Counted from the first letter of the stretch, positions 1 through 6,534 are shown. The stretch is 28,380 bases of DNA from AP-16 sp036395835 (GCA_036395835.1 DASWCW010000283.1:1-28380); one strand, 5' to 3'. Program-made: numbers and translations. The notes: generated by a model from the sequence alone, not told the origin.

Positions 1-158
1 CCGTTCTCGAACCGGACCAGCCCACCGACCACGCAATCCTCCCACACCGAAGTGCGCGGGCAGCTGTGCCAGGCCTCCAGCACGTCGGCCCGGGTGCGGG
101 GTCGATCCGCTACCCAGAGCAGGAATTGCAGCGTGAGGAGATTCGCCGATTGTTTCAT
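1..158 (-). CDS. Conserved hypothetical protein, N-terminal part (runs off the window)
   Basis: Reading the minus strand from an ATG at 158 gives 52 open codons to the window edge with no stop. The peptide begins MKQSANLLTLQFLLWVADRP, followed by an RTRADVLEAW stretch and a short Cys/Trp-containing segment (SVWEDCVVGG). I recall similar short proteins of unknown function in Bradyrhizobium-type genomes, but that is memory, not a search. The pattern of a hydrophobic helix followed by a charged helix could suit a small regulatory protein; this is a guess. Start choice is supported by an extended -10 promoter element (TGGTATAAT on the minus strand, 181-189) about 20 bases upstream. The Shine-Dalgarno match is weak (GGAA nine bases before the ATG). 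The C-terminus is not in the window. Confidence 0.6.
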   Translation of the reverse strand, partial: MKQSANLLTLQFLLWVADRPRTRADVLEAWHSCPRTSVWEDCVVGGLVRFEN

Positions 159-180
159 CGCCGACGTTCCAATGACTTGA

Positions 181-189
181 ATTATACCA
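181..189 (-). promoter_or_regulatory. Extended -10 promoter element for the minus-strand gene ending at the window edge
   Basis: On the minus strand the sequence TGGTATAAT is a perfect TG-N-TATAAT extended -10 box, placing the transcription start near 174, about 16 bases before the ATG at 158. No convincing -35 box is seen, which is usual for extended -10 promoters. A 14-bp perfect palindrome (GGCGCGATCGCGCC, 202-215) lies just upstream and could be a binding site or a chance result of high GC. Confidence 0.5.
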
Positions 190-271
190 CAAATTACCTC
201 CGGCGCGATCGCGCCGATCGCGCCGCGAGCCCTGCTCCACTTCAGTGAGCATCGGTGCCATAGTTCGGTCC

Positions 272-490
272 ATGGCGGACGGACAAGCGGTGCTGATCAT
301 CACGGAGCCGCTCGGCGGCGGCGAGCCGCAATACACGCTCTGCTACGTCGCCGAAGCGGACGCGGCCAAGGCAGAGCAGATCGTCGCCTCGCTGGCCGCC
401 CCGAACGAGAAGGTCAAGACGCTCGGTTCGATCCCGGAGGCTGCCATCCGGGCGTTCGGGCTCAAGCGCGGCGAATTTCGGCACGCCTGA
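272..490 (+). CDS. Small conserved hypothetical protein, 72 residues
   Basis: The open frame can start at GTG 245 (81 residues) or ATG 272 (72 residues). I prefer ATG 272 because the protein then begins MADGQAVLIITEPL, a compact beta-strand-like start, although neither start has a good ribosome binding site. The sequence is soluble and acidic-basic mixed: a predicted beta strand (QAVLIITEPL), a second strand (YTLCYVAE), a helix rich in Ala/Glu (AEADAAKAEQIVASL), and a C-terminal RAFGLKRGEF. There are no catalytic motifs or membrane segments. I recall no function. It is divergently arranged with the partial gene at 1-158, and nothing in the neighbourhood points to a role. Confidence 0.55.
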   Translation: MADGQAVLIITEPLGGGEPQYTLCYVAEADAAKAEQIVASLAAPNEKVKTLGSIPEAAIRAFGLKRGEFRHA

Positions 491-505
491 GCCCAGATCG
501 ATCCG

Positions 506-600
506 GAGCCCGGATGAAGCGGCGCGAAGCCCCGCGCAATCCGGGGAAGCCGCTCCCGGATTTCGCTTCGCTCCATCCGGGCTACGCTTCGCTCCATCGG
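506..600. repeat. Palindromic intergenic repeat element
   Basis: The segment carries nested inverted repeats: GCCCGGAT at 508-515 pairs with ATCCGGGC at 575-582, and AATCCGGGG (539-547 region) pairs with TCCCGGATT (555-562 region). Two near-identical right-hand motifs follow each other (CGCTTCGCTCCATCCGG then CGCTTCGCTCCATCGG). Elements with this CCGGATGGAGCGAAGCG-type sequence are scattered between genes in Bradyrhizobium-like genomes; that statement is from memory. It could fold as a strong hairpin and act as a transcription end for the gene at 272-490. Confidence 0.6.
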
Positions 601-615
601 CTACGGAACCGGCGC

Positions 616-644
616 TTGACTCTAGAACAAAAACAGAACAATGT
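616..644 (+). promoter_or_regulatory. Likely promoter of the SOS micropeptide gene
   Basis: TTGACT at 616-621 is a 5/6 match to a sigma-70-type -35 box. At a 16-17 bp distance lies a poor -10 (ACAATG/CAATGT, 638-644). The two LexA boxes (625-657) cover the spacer, the -10 and the expected start site, the geometry expected for repression. The -10 assignment is uncertain. Confidence 0.4.
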
Positions 645-657
645 TCCTCCTCTGTTC
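625..657 (+). promoter_or_regulatory. Two abutting LexA (SOS) boxes in inverted orientation
   Basis: Box 1 is GAACAAAAACAGAAC at 625-639, a perfect GAAC-N7-GAAC. Box 2 is GTTCCTCCTCTGTTC at 643-657, a perfect GTTC-N7-GTTC, which is the same site on the opposite strand. Only three bases (AAT) separate them. GTTC-N7-GTTC is the established alphaproteobacterial LexA operator, found for example in Caulobacter and Rhizobium. Two perfect copies just downstream of a -35 box and 15 bases before an ATG strongly suggest tight SOS repression of the gene at 672-770. The lexA gene itself is not in this window. Confidence 0.85.
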
Positions 658-671
658 CTCGGGAGGATTCG

Positions 672-770
672 ATGGTCCGGGCCGTTGTCGAAGAGGCCGC
701 CGCGCTTGCCTCGGTTGCGCTGTTCGTCGGGATGATCGCCATCTGGGCACAATTCATCGCCGCCTTGTGA
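672..770 (+). CDS. SOS-controlled 32-residue single-helix membrane peptide
   Basis: ATG 672 to TGA 768-770 encodes 32 residues: a short N-terminus (MVRAVVEEAAAL) and then a hydrophobic helix (ASVALFVGMIAIWAQFIAAL) running to the last residue. The ribosome binding site GGGAGGA (661-667) is strong and four bases from the ATG. The gene sits directly behind two perfect LexA boxes. The acidic pair Glu7-Glu8 and a single Arg3 would favour membrane insertion with the C-terminal end buried or just crossing. By analogy, Caulobacter SidA is a 29-residue SOS-induced inner-membrane peptide that stalls division through FtsW; similarity here is in size, topology and regulation, and homology is not shown. 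It could equally act elsewhere in the membrane. The gene ends 182 bases before dnaE, so co-transcription is possible but unproven. Confidence 0.75.
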   Translation: MVRAVVEEAAALASVALFVGMIAIWAQFIAAL

Positions 771-952
771 GCCTGAGCGCGGCGGTGCGCCGGGCAAGCT
801 CCCAATATTGAGCGCGGCCGAACCGGATGCCCGCGCGGGCTTCCCAGGAAGCGCGCTTCGAGGAATCTGTGCATGCTCGGCCCTGGGCCGATGCGGACGG
901 TGGACACCGGCTGCGGTGATGGCCACCTTGCGGTCTTTCAGGGAAGGACGAC

Positions 953-3900
953 GTGACCGGGCCCGGCTTCGTGCACCTGCATGTGCACTCCTCCTACTCG
1001 CTGCTCGAAGGCGCGATGACGATCGGCAAGCTCGCGGAGCTTGCCAAAGCCGATCGCCAGCCCGCCTTGGCGCTCACCGACACCGACAACATGTTCGGAG
1101 CGCTGGAATTCTCCGACAAGATGGCTGCCGTGGGCATTCAGCCGATCATCGGCTGCGCGCTGGCGGTGAATTTCGGCGATCTCGATGCCGGGCCGCGAAA
1201 CGCCGCGACGGCCGAGCTGCCGCGGATCGTGCTTCTGGCCGCTCGTGAAGAGGGGTATCTGCGCCTGCTGCGGCTCGTATCGCGGGCATACCTCGGCACG
1301 CCTGCCGGCGAGCGCCCGCACCTCGAGCTTGCGGCGCTCCGCGGCGAGACCCACGGCCTGCTCGCGCTGACCGGCGGCCCGTCCGGTCCGCTCGACCGCG
1401 CCATCGCCGCGGGCCAGGGCGAGCTCGCCGCGGCACGGCTGCAAACGCTGCGGGAGCTGTTCGGGGACGGCATCTACGTCGAGCTGCAGCGCCACGTCAG
1501 CGAAGCAGAGCGCCACGCCGAGCCGTTCCTGATCGAGCTTGCATATGCGAACGGCATTCCTCTGGTCGCCGCGAACGAGCCGTTCTTCGCCAAACGGGCG
1601 GATTACGAGGCCCACGATGCCCTGATCTCCATCGCGGAAGGCCGGGTGCTCGCGGACAACGACCGTCGCCAGCTCACTGCGGAGCATCATTTCAAGACCC
1701 GCGCCGACATGGCGGCGCTATTCGCCGATCTGCCCGAGGCGCTCGCCTCGACGATCGAGATCGCGCAGCGCTGCGCGTTCCGGCCGCGGCTGCGCAAACC
1801 GATCCTGCCGCGCTTCTCGCTCGGCAGCGAGCCGGTCGACGAAGCCGCCGAGCTGGTGCGGCGCGCCCGCGCCGGGCTCGAAGATCGCATCGCCAAGCAC
1901 GGCGTCGCGCCGGGGCACACGGTCGAGGAATACAGGGAGCGGCTGGAATTCGAGCTCGGCGTGATCGAGGGGATGAAATATCCCGGATATTTCCTGATCG
2001 TCGCCGATTTCATCCAATGGGCGAAAGCCCAGGGCATTCCGGTGGGTCCCGGACGCGGCTCGGGCGCCGGCTCGCTTGTCGCCTATGCGCTCACCATCAC
2101 CGACCTCGATCCGATCCGTTTCGGCCTCTTGTTCGAGCGCTTCCTCAATCCGGAGCGGGTCTCGATGCCGGATTTCGACATCGATTTCTGTCAGGACCGG
2201 CGCGACGAGGTGATCGGCTACGTCGAGCGGCGCTACGGCCGCGATCAGGTAGCCCAGATCATCACCTTCGGGACCCTGCAGGCGCGCGGGGTGCTGCGCG
2301 ACGTCGGCCGGGTGCTCGAAATGCCCTACGGCCAGGTCGACAAGCTGTGCAAGCTGGTGCCGCAGAACCCGACCAATCCGGTGACGCTCTCGCGCGCGAT
2401 CGCCGAGGAGCCGCGGCTGCAGGCGGCGCGCGACAGCGAGCCGGTCGTCAAGCGCGCATTCGATATCGCGCAAAAGCTCGAAGGCCTGCATCGCCACGCC
2501 TCGACCCACGCGGCCGGCATCGTCATCGCCGACCGGCCGCTCACGGAATTGGTGCCGCTCTACCGCGATCCGAAATCGGAGCTGCCGGTCACCCAGTTCA
2601 ACATGAAATGGGTCGAGCAGGCCGGCCTGGTGAAATTCGATTTCCTCGGCCTCACGACCCTCACCGTCCTCGACGCCGCCGTGAAGCTCGTGCGCCGGCG
2701 CGGCATCGAGGTCGATCTCTCGCGCATCCCGCTCGACGATCGGAGGACCTACGAAGCACTGGCGCGCGGCGAAACCGTCGGCGTGTTCCAGGTGGAAAGC
2801 CAGGGCATGCGCCGGGCGCTGGTCGACATGCGGCCGGACCGCTTCGAGGACCTCATCGTGCTCGTCGCGCTCTATCGTCCGGGCCCGATGGCGAACATCC
2901 CGACCTATTGCGCGCGCAAGCTCGGGCGGGAGAAGACCGAATATCTGCACCCCAAGCTCGTGCCGATCCTGCAAGCCACCTACGGCATCATCACCTACCA
3001 GGAGCAGGTGATGCAGATCGCGCGGGATCTGGCCGGCTATTCGCTCGGCGAGGCGGATCTGTTGCGCCGCGCCATGGGCAAGAAGATCCGCTCGGAAATG
3101 GAGAAGCAGCGCGAGCGCTTCGTGTCGGGAGCGACCGAGCGCGGCCTCAACCGCAGCGATGCCCAGGCGATCTTCGAAGCCTGCGCCAAATTCGCCGATT
3201 ACGGCTTCAACAAATCGCACTCCGCGCCCTACGCGCTCTTGACCTATCAGACCGCCTACATGAAGGCGAACTACCCGGTCGAGTTCCTGGCGGCGTCGAT
3301 GACCTACGTCATGAGCAATACCGACAAGCTCGCGGAATTCCGGGCCGAGGCCGAGCGGCTGGGCATCAAGCTGGAGCCGCCGTCGATCAATCGCTCCGGC
3401 GTCACTTTCGACGTCGAGGGCGGCAGGATCCACTACGCGCTCGCGGCGCTGAAAGGGGTAGGGCATCAAGCGGTCGAGGCGATCGTTGCGGCCCGCGGCG
3501 AACAAGGGTTCCGGGACCTTGCCGATTTCGCCCGGCGCATGAGCCCGCGCGCGGTCAACAAACGGGTGATCGAGAGCCTGGCGGCGGCGGGCGCGTTCGA
3601 CGCGCTCGAGCCCAATCGCGCCCGGGCGCATGCGGGCGCCGATCTCATCCTCGCCGAGTGCCATCGCCGGCACGAAGCCGCGACCATGGGGCAAAGCGAG
3701 TTGTTCGGGGGACCGGGGAACGCCGAGGCCCTGGCCCTGCCTGCCGTCGAGCCGTGGCTGCCGACCGAGCGATTGCAGAAGGAATACGACGCGATCGGCT
3801 TCTTCCTGAGCGGGCATCCGCTCAACGATTACGCCCAGGCGCTCGCGCGCCTGCGCGTGCAGTCCTGGGCCGAGTTCTCGCGCGCGGTCAAAGCCGGCGC

Positions 3901-4384
3901 GAGCGCCGGGCGGTTGGCCGGCACCGTGGTGAGCAAGACCGAGCGCCGGGCCAAGACCACGGGAAACCGCATGGCCATCGTCGGGCTGTCGGATCCGACC
4001 GGTCAGTACGAAGCGGTGATCTTCGCGGAAGGGCTGCAGCAATACCGCGATCTGCTGGAGCCGGGCGCGGCGGTGCTGCTCCTCGTCGGCGCCGAGGTTC
4101 AGGGCGACGATCTGCGCGTGCGCATCCAATCGGTCGAGCCGCTGGATCAGGCGGCGGAGAAGATGCAGAAGGAATTGCGGGTGTTCGTGCGCTCCGACGC
4201 GCCGCTCGAAGCCATCGCCCGCAGGCTCGAGCCCAAGGGCGACGGCGAAGTGAGCATGATCCTGATCCTCGAGGACGGCGCGACCGAAGTCGAAGTGCGC
4301 CTGCCGGGGAAATTCAAGGTCTCGCCGCAGATCTGCGGGGCCATCAAGGCGGTGCCGGGCGTCGTCGACGTTCAGGCGCTGTGA
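953..4384 (+). CDS. dnaE: DNA polymerase III alpha subunit
   Basis: This is the catalytic subunit of the replicative polymerase, 1143 residues, the normal length for DnaE1. It opens with the PHP domain (FVHLHVHSSYSLLEGAM). The polymerase active site is visible as PDFDID with Asp407 and Asp409, and the third carboxylate is Asp563 in KFDFLGL. A beta-clamp-binding motif QSELFG starts at Gln914. The OB-fold region follows (AGTVVSKTERR to about residue 1060). The start is GTG 953, preceded by GGGAAGGA at 941-948; the next residues match the usual DnaE start. It is the housekeeping DnaE, not the error-prone ImuC/DnaE2, judging by the PHP sequence, length and clamp motif. SOS boxes lie 300 bases upstream but in front of a separate small gene. 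The last 67 bp recur at 5196-5262. Confidence 0.95.
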   Translation: MTGPGFVHLHVHSSYSLLEGAMTIGKLAELAKADRQPALALTDTDNMFGALEFSDKMAAVGIQPIIGCALAVNFGDLDAGPRNAATAELPRIVLLAAREEGYLRLLRLVSRAYLGTPAGERPHLELAALRGETHGLLALTGGPSGPLDRAIAAGQGELAAARLQTLRELFGDGIYVELQRHVSEAERHAEPFLIELAYANGIPLVAANEPFFAKRADYEAHDALISIAEGRVLADNDRRQLTAEHHFKTRADMAALFADLPEALASTIEIAQRCAFRPRLRKPILPRFSLGSEPVDEAAELVRRARAGLEDRIAKHGVAPGHTVEEYRERLEFELGVIEGMKYPGYFLIVADFIQWAKAQGIPVGPGRGSGAGSLVAYALTITDLDPIRFGLLFERFLNPERVSMPDFDIDFCQDRRDEVIGYVERRYGRDQVAQIITFGTLQARGVLRDVGRVLEMPYGQVDKLCKLVPQNPTNPVTLSRAIAEEPRLQAARDSEPVVKRAFDIAQKLEGLHRHASTHAAGIVIADRPLTELVPLYRDPKSELPVTQFNMKWVEQAGLVKFDFLGLTTLTVLDAAVKLVRRRGIEVDLSRIPLDDRRTYEALARGETVGVFQVESQGMRRALVDMRPDRFEDLIVLVALYRPGPMANIPTYCARKLGREKTEYLHPKLVPILQATYGIITYQEQVMQIARDLAGYSLGEADLLRRAMGKKIRSEMEKQRERFVSGATERGLNRSDAQAIFEACAKFADYGFNKSHSAPYALLTYQTAYMKANYPVEFLAASMTYVMSNTDKLAEFRAEAERLGIKLEPPSINRSGVTFDVEGGRIHYALAALKGVGHQAVEAIVAARGEQGFRDLADFARRMSPRAVNKRVIESLAAAGAFDALEPNRARAHAGADLILAECHRRHEAATMGQSELFGGPGNAEALALPAVEPWLPTERLQKEYDAIGFFLSGHPLNDYAQALARLRVQSWAEFSRAVKAGASAGRLAGTVVSKTERRAKTTGNRMAIVGLSDPTGQYEAVIFAEGLQQYRDLLEPGAAVLLLVGAEVQGDDLRVRIQSVEPLDQAAEKMQKELRVFVRSDAPLEAIARRLEPKGDGEVSMILILEDGATEVEVRLPGKFKVSPQICGAIKAVPGVVDVQAL
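4318..4384 (+). repeat. dnaE 3' end, copy 1 of an att-like direct repeat
   Basis: These 67 bp are the last 22 codons of dnaE including the stop. They match 5196-5262 at 62 of 67 positions. All five differences are at third codon positions and silent, so both copies encode the same C-terminal peptide. The last 21 bp are identical. A perfect 14-bp palindrome, CCGCAGATCTGCGG, lies at 4325-4338. The similarity begins abruptly and stops at the stop codon. Confidence 0.85.
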
Positions 4385-4475
4385 TGCGCGGCGCCGCGCA
4401 TAGGCCGGCGCAGAGGTGGGCGATTGCCCGGCAGGCTCGAGTAAGAATGAGATGGACCCGTGGGACGCGCGCTGC

Positions 4476-4485
4476 GCAGATCTGC
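4476..4485. repeat. Third copy of the GCAGATCTGC palindrome
   Basis: GCAGATCTGC, the centre of the palindrome found in both dnaE-end copies (4327-4336 and 5205-5214), occurs again here within CGCAGATCTGC, 92 bp downstream of the dnaE stop. A third exact 10-mer inside 900 bp is unlikely by chance alone and may mark an accessory recombinase-binding site or an older end of the element. Confidence 0.35.
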
Positions 4486-4501
4486 CGAACGTGGTGTAAC
4501 T

Positions 4502-4986
4502 ATGCCGGCCATTCAATATTGGTTCACGGGCGGCGCGCTTGCCGCCTTCCTTGCGCTTCTCACCACAGTCTCGACATTGGTTTCGCGTGGTATCGCGCAG
4601 CCATTACCGAATTTGAATCGGCGACAAGCAGAGTTGACACCGCAGAGCAAAGATCGAAAAGAAAAAGGGTCAAAGACCTACTTGGACGAGCAATGACTTC
4701 TGGTGATATGCTGATGCGAGAGCAGAACGATAAGGACGTAGACCGAGCCGAAAAGGATGCCAATACCTGGGGTGAAAAGACACACAACTTGATTGCTTCA
4801 GCGTACGGCGATGGAGAGGCGGCGCTGTTCTTGGATAGCTATGGATATGTTTTCTATGGCGATGGGTCGCCAAAGAATAATATACGCAATTGGATTGATG
4901 GCCGGATGAGGCGAATTACTGAACTTCTCCGTCGTACGGATACCTTGGCCGTCCGAAATGAATTTGATCCTGGAAAGTTTGAGTGA
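4502..4986 (+). pseudogene. Frameshifted gene for a membrane-anchored hypothetical protein
   Basis: Two overlapping frames look like halves of one gene. The first starts at ATG 4502 and gives a membrane segment (FTGGALAAFLALLTTVSTLV). The second, one frame over, is protein-like from WYRAAITEFES (about 4591) and continues through a charged region (EQRSKRKRVKDLLGRA) to a compact C-terminal domain (GEAALFLDSYGYVFYGDG, then NWIDGRMRRITELLRRTD) ending at TGA 4984-4986. A one-base deletion near 4575-4595 would join them into a protein of about 160 residues with one membrane helix and a cytosolic domain. The C-terminal part could still be made from ATG 4694. I recall similar proteins of unknown function in accessory DNA. 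It lies inside the candidate insertion and is AT-richer than the core genes. Sequencing error cannot be excluded. Confidence 0.5.
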
Positions 4987-5195
4987 TCCCTCGTGTCCGA
5001 CGCGCCATCGGACTCGTACTCGTAGCTGTGCGGACTCGCAGGACCCGTAGCTGTGCCTCTTCGGTGGAATTTTTCTTTTCCAAGCCTGGCAACCAGCTGA
5101 GGGGCCGTGGTTCTGTACCGACGCTGCGGCTGCGGCTGCGGTCCGATTGCGGGACGCTTTCGCCCAGAGCTGTGGAGCCGTAGCGAACTCCGACA

Positions 5196-5262
5196 GGTGT
5201 CCCCGCAGATCTGCGGCGCCATCAAGGCGGTGCCCGGCGTGGTCGACGTTCAGGCGCTGTGA
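5196..5262 (+). repeat. dnaE 3' end, copy 2 of an att-like direct repeat
   Basis: This is a detached copy of the last 22 codons of dnaE, in the same orientation, with five silent differences from 4318-4384 and the same 14-bp palindrome (5203-5216). Upstream of 5196 and downstream of 5262 there is no similarity to the sequence around copy 1. It is not attached to any open polymerase frame, so it is not a gene by itself. Confidence 0.85.
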
Positions 5263-5281
5263 GTCGAAATACACCTCTCCT

Positions 5282-5417
5282 TCGTCATTGCCGCCCCCGG
5301 GTTATCAACTCGATTGGCACGTGCCACAAGAGAGCCCGGGGATGACCCGGCAATCCATGCGCGCTGCCGGAACCGGAAAGGCCGCATGGATGCGCGGGTC
5401 GAGCCCGCGCATGACGA
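5282..5417. repeat. Palindromic intergenic repeat with 7-bp inverted ends
   Basis: The element has inverted ends TCGTCAT (5282-5288) and ATGACGA (5411-5417). Inside are a 10-bp palindrome GGCACGTGCC (5316-5325) and a strong hairpin GCGCGGG/CCCGCGC (5392-5398 with 5404-5410). Sequences of the form ATGGATGCGCGGGTC...CGCGCATGACGA are scattered in Bradyrhizobium-like genomes; this is from memory. It fills the gap between the duplicated dnaE end and the membrane protein gene and could serve as a bidirectional transcription stop. Confidence 0.6.
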
Positions 5418-5443
5418 GCTAACAAATACTGATGCAGCGGTGG

Positions 5444-5458
5444 TCAGGCGCTGTGATG
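5444..5458 (+). repeat. 15-bp match to the dnaE stop region
   Basis: TCAGGCGCTGTGATG on the plus strand is identical to 4372-4386, spanning the dnaE stop codon and two bases beyond it. The larger copy at 5196-5262 differs after the stop (GAGT in place of GATG). On the minus strand the same bases encode the last residues of the membrane protein, so coincidence is possible. Confidence 0.4.
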
Positions 5459-6193
5459 GTGGGGATGCCGGATGTGCAGGAACAGCAGGATCCAATGGCC
5501 GATTCGGCGGCGTCCAGTTGCGGGATCCGTGCGATCCTGATCGGTCATGCCCTTGTAGGCGACGATGCTTCCGAACGTCAGGGTGTAAAGGACTTTGGCG
5601 GCCGCGAACACGTACAAATAAAGGTCCGGGATCGTCGTCGTTTCCGGGTTTTCCCATTGCTGCCAGGCAAACTTGACTTCGAGCGCCGCATAGCCCGCGA
5701 GAATCAGCGCAAGCACGCAGAACGCCAAGGTGCCGGCGAAGTCCTTCACCCCCTTGGCGATCGCCACAAATCCGGTGACGACGAGAACCAGCCCGACGGC
5801 GAGCTCGGTCTGATGATGCGACAATCCGAAGAGATGCGCGCCTTGCGGGCCGGGGATTGCCAACGCGGATTCCGCGGCGACGAGGAGGAGCAGATTCACG
5901 CCGATGACCTGCCACGTCACGACATCCGGCGCCGGCCCGTGCGGCTGATGGGCGTGGAGCATCAGCAGACCGCCCGCATAGATGGACAAGAACCCTCCCA
6001 GTGCGGAAAGCAGCTCGGGCCTCGGCACGTTCGCAGGCATTCCGTAGTAGGGCAGCAGCACCGCCCAATTGCATGCAAACAACGCCATCACCGTGAACAG
6101 TCTCGGGCTCGCGCGCAGGAACCCGTCCGCCATGCGTGCCGAGAACACCACGCAGACCAATGCGGCGGACCAGGCGATCGTCGTCGGCGTCAC
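5444..6193 (-). CDS. Multi-spanning membrane protein of unknown function
   Basis: The minus-strand frame from GTG 6193 to TGA 5444 encodes 249 residues. I chose this start over ones further upstream because GGGGGAGA lies seven bases before it. Seven or eight hydrophobic segments are visible, for example TIAWSAALVCVVFSARMADG, LFTVMALFACNWAVLLPYYG, VIGVNLLLLVAAESALAI, ELAVGLVLVVTGFVAIAKG and DLYLYVFAAAKVLYTLTFG. The C-terminus is histidine-rich (HIRHPHHHSA). There are no catalytic motifs I recognise. It is transcribed away from rpsB, from the 6194-6394 region. The gene end overlaps a 15-bp match to the dnaE 3' end (5444-5458). Confidence 0.65.
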   Translation of the reverse strand: MTPTTIAWSAALVCVVFSARMADGFLRASPRLFTVMALFACNWAVLLPYYGMPANVPRPELLSALGGFLSIYAGGLLMLHAHQPHGPAPDVVTWQVIGVNLLLLVAAESALAIPGPQGAHLFGLSHHQTELAVGLVLVVTGFVAIAKGVKDFAGTLAFCVLALILAGYAALEVKFAWQQWENPETTTIPDLYLYVFAAAKVLYTLTFGSIVAYKGMTDQDRTDPATGRRRIGHWILLFLHIRHPHHHSA

Positions 6194-6394
6194 TTTGCCG
6201 TCTCCCCCTTGTCGGCGATAACCGGAGACCGAGGACACAACTGAAACTTGTGTTTCTAGCGGCGGTTCTATAAAAATTTGTAGTCTGCGCGGATTTGGAG
6301 GGCAAGCAGACCCGGGCTTTTATTGGGGAAATCTCGATCCGCCCGATCTCCGCTCGCTCCGCGGCTCTCTCGTCGGAGCTTGCCCCCGCGAAGC

Positions 6395-6423
6395 TTGCAT
6401 CCGGTATCCTGCGCCGCTATAAG
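6395..6423 (+). promoter_or_regulatory. Promoter of the rpsB-lpxB gene run
   Basis: TTGCAT (6395-6400) and TATAAG (6418-6423) are separated by exactly 17 bp, a good housekeeping promoter. Transcription would start near 6430, leaving a leader of about 105 bases before rpsB. The leader contains short inverted repeats such as GGCCTTCGGCC (6448-6458 region). Leader-mediated feedback by S2 is known in enterobacteria; nothing here proves it. The rest of 6194-6394 holds no gene. It includes an AT-rich patch near 6266-6285 and a small GAAAC/GTTTC hairpin near 6242, and should contain the start signals of the divergent membrane protein gene. Confidence 0.7.
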
Positions 6424-6534
6424 CGCGCCCATCCCACACGCGGACCAAGGCCTTCGGCCAATCCGGTGGTTCCCGCCGATCTTACAGTCGGGCAGGAGCT
6501 TACGGGTCTGCGGCGGTTCAAACCGGAGAATGAC

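Larger units (their letters stand above)
4385..5262 (+). mobile_element. Candidate inserted segment at the 3' end of dnaE (no recombinase left)
   Basis: The segment between the two dnaE 3' ends, including the second copy, is 878 bp. Its middle (about 4600-4990) is visibly AT-richer than the surrounding genes and holds one broken gene; the flanks 4385-4501 and 4987-5195 have no gene I can support. Elements that integrate into the 3' end of a conserved gene by site-specific recombination commonly carry their own version of that end and so leave the gene intact, with the displaced end on the far side. The silent divergence of the two copies fits that pattern. No integrase or transposase is visible, so this would be a remnant. 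An alternative is an ancient duplication of the gene end by illegitimate recombination. Confidence 0.5.

Noticed and set aside
953..4384. Error-prone ImuC/DnaE2 polymerase, because LexA boxes lie upstream
   Set aside because: The protein has the PHP start, length and QSELFG clamp motif of housekeeping DnaE, no imuA/imuB neighbours are present, and the boxes sit immediately before a separate small gene.
1718..4516. A 932-codon open frame antisense to dnaE, and other long antisense or shifted frames over the core genes
   Set aside because: In high-GC DNA the antisense and second frames of real genes stay open. Their predicted proteins are Arg/Ala/His-rich with no domains, and they mirror the codon pattern of the true gene.
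2017..4986. A 989-codon plus-strand frame running from inside dnaE into the inserted segment
   Set aside because: Only its last part (about 4591-4986) looks like protein; the rest is the dnaE sequence in the wrong frame.
6295..6534. An 80-residue N-terminal extension of ribosomal protein S2
   Set aside because: Conserved S2 sequence begins at ATG 6535 with a good ribosome binding site, and the promoter at 6395-6423 lies inside the supposed extension.
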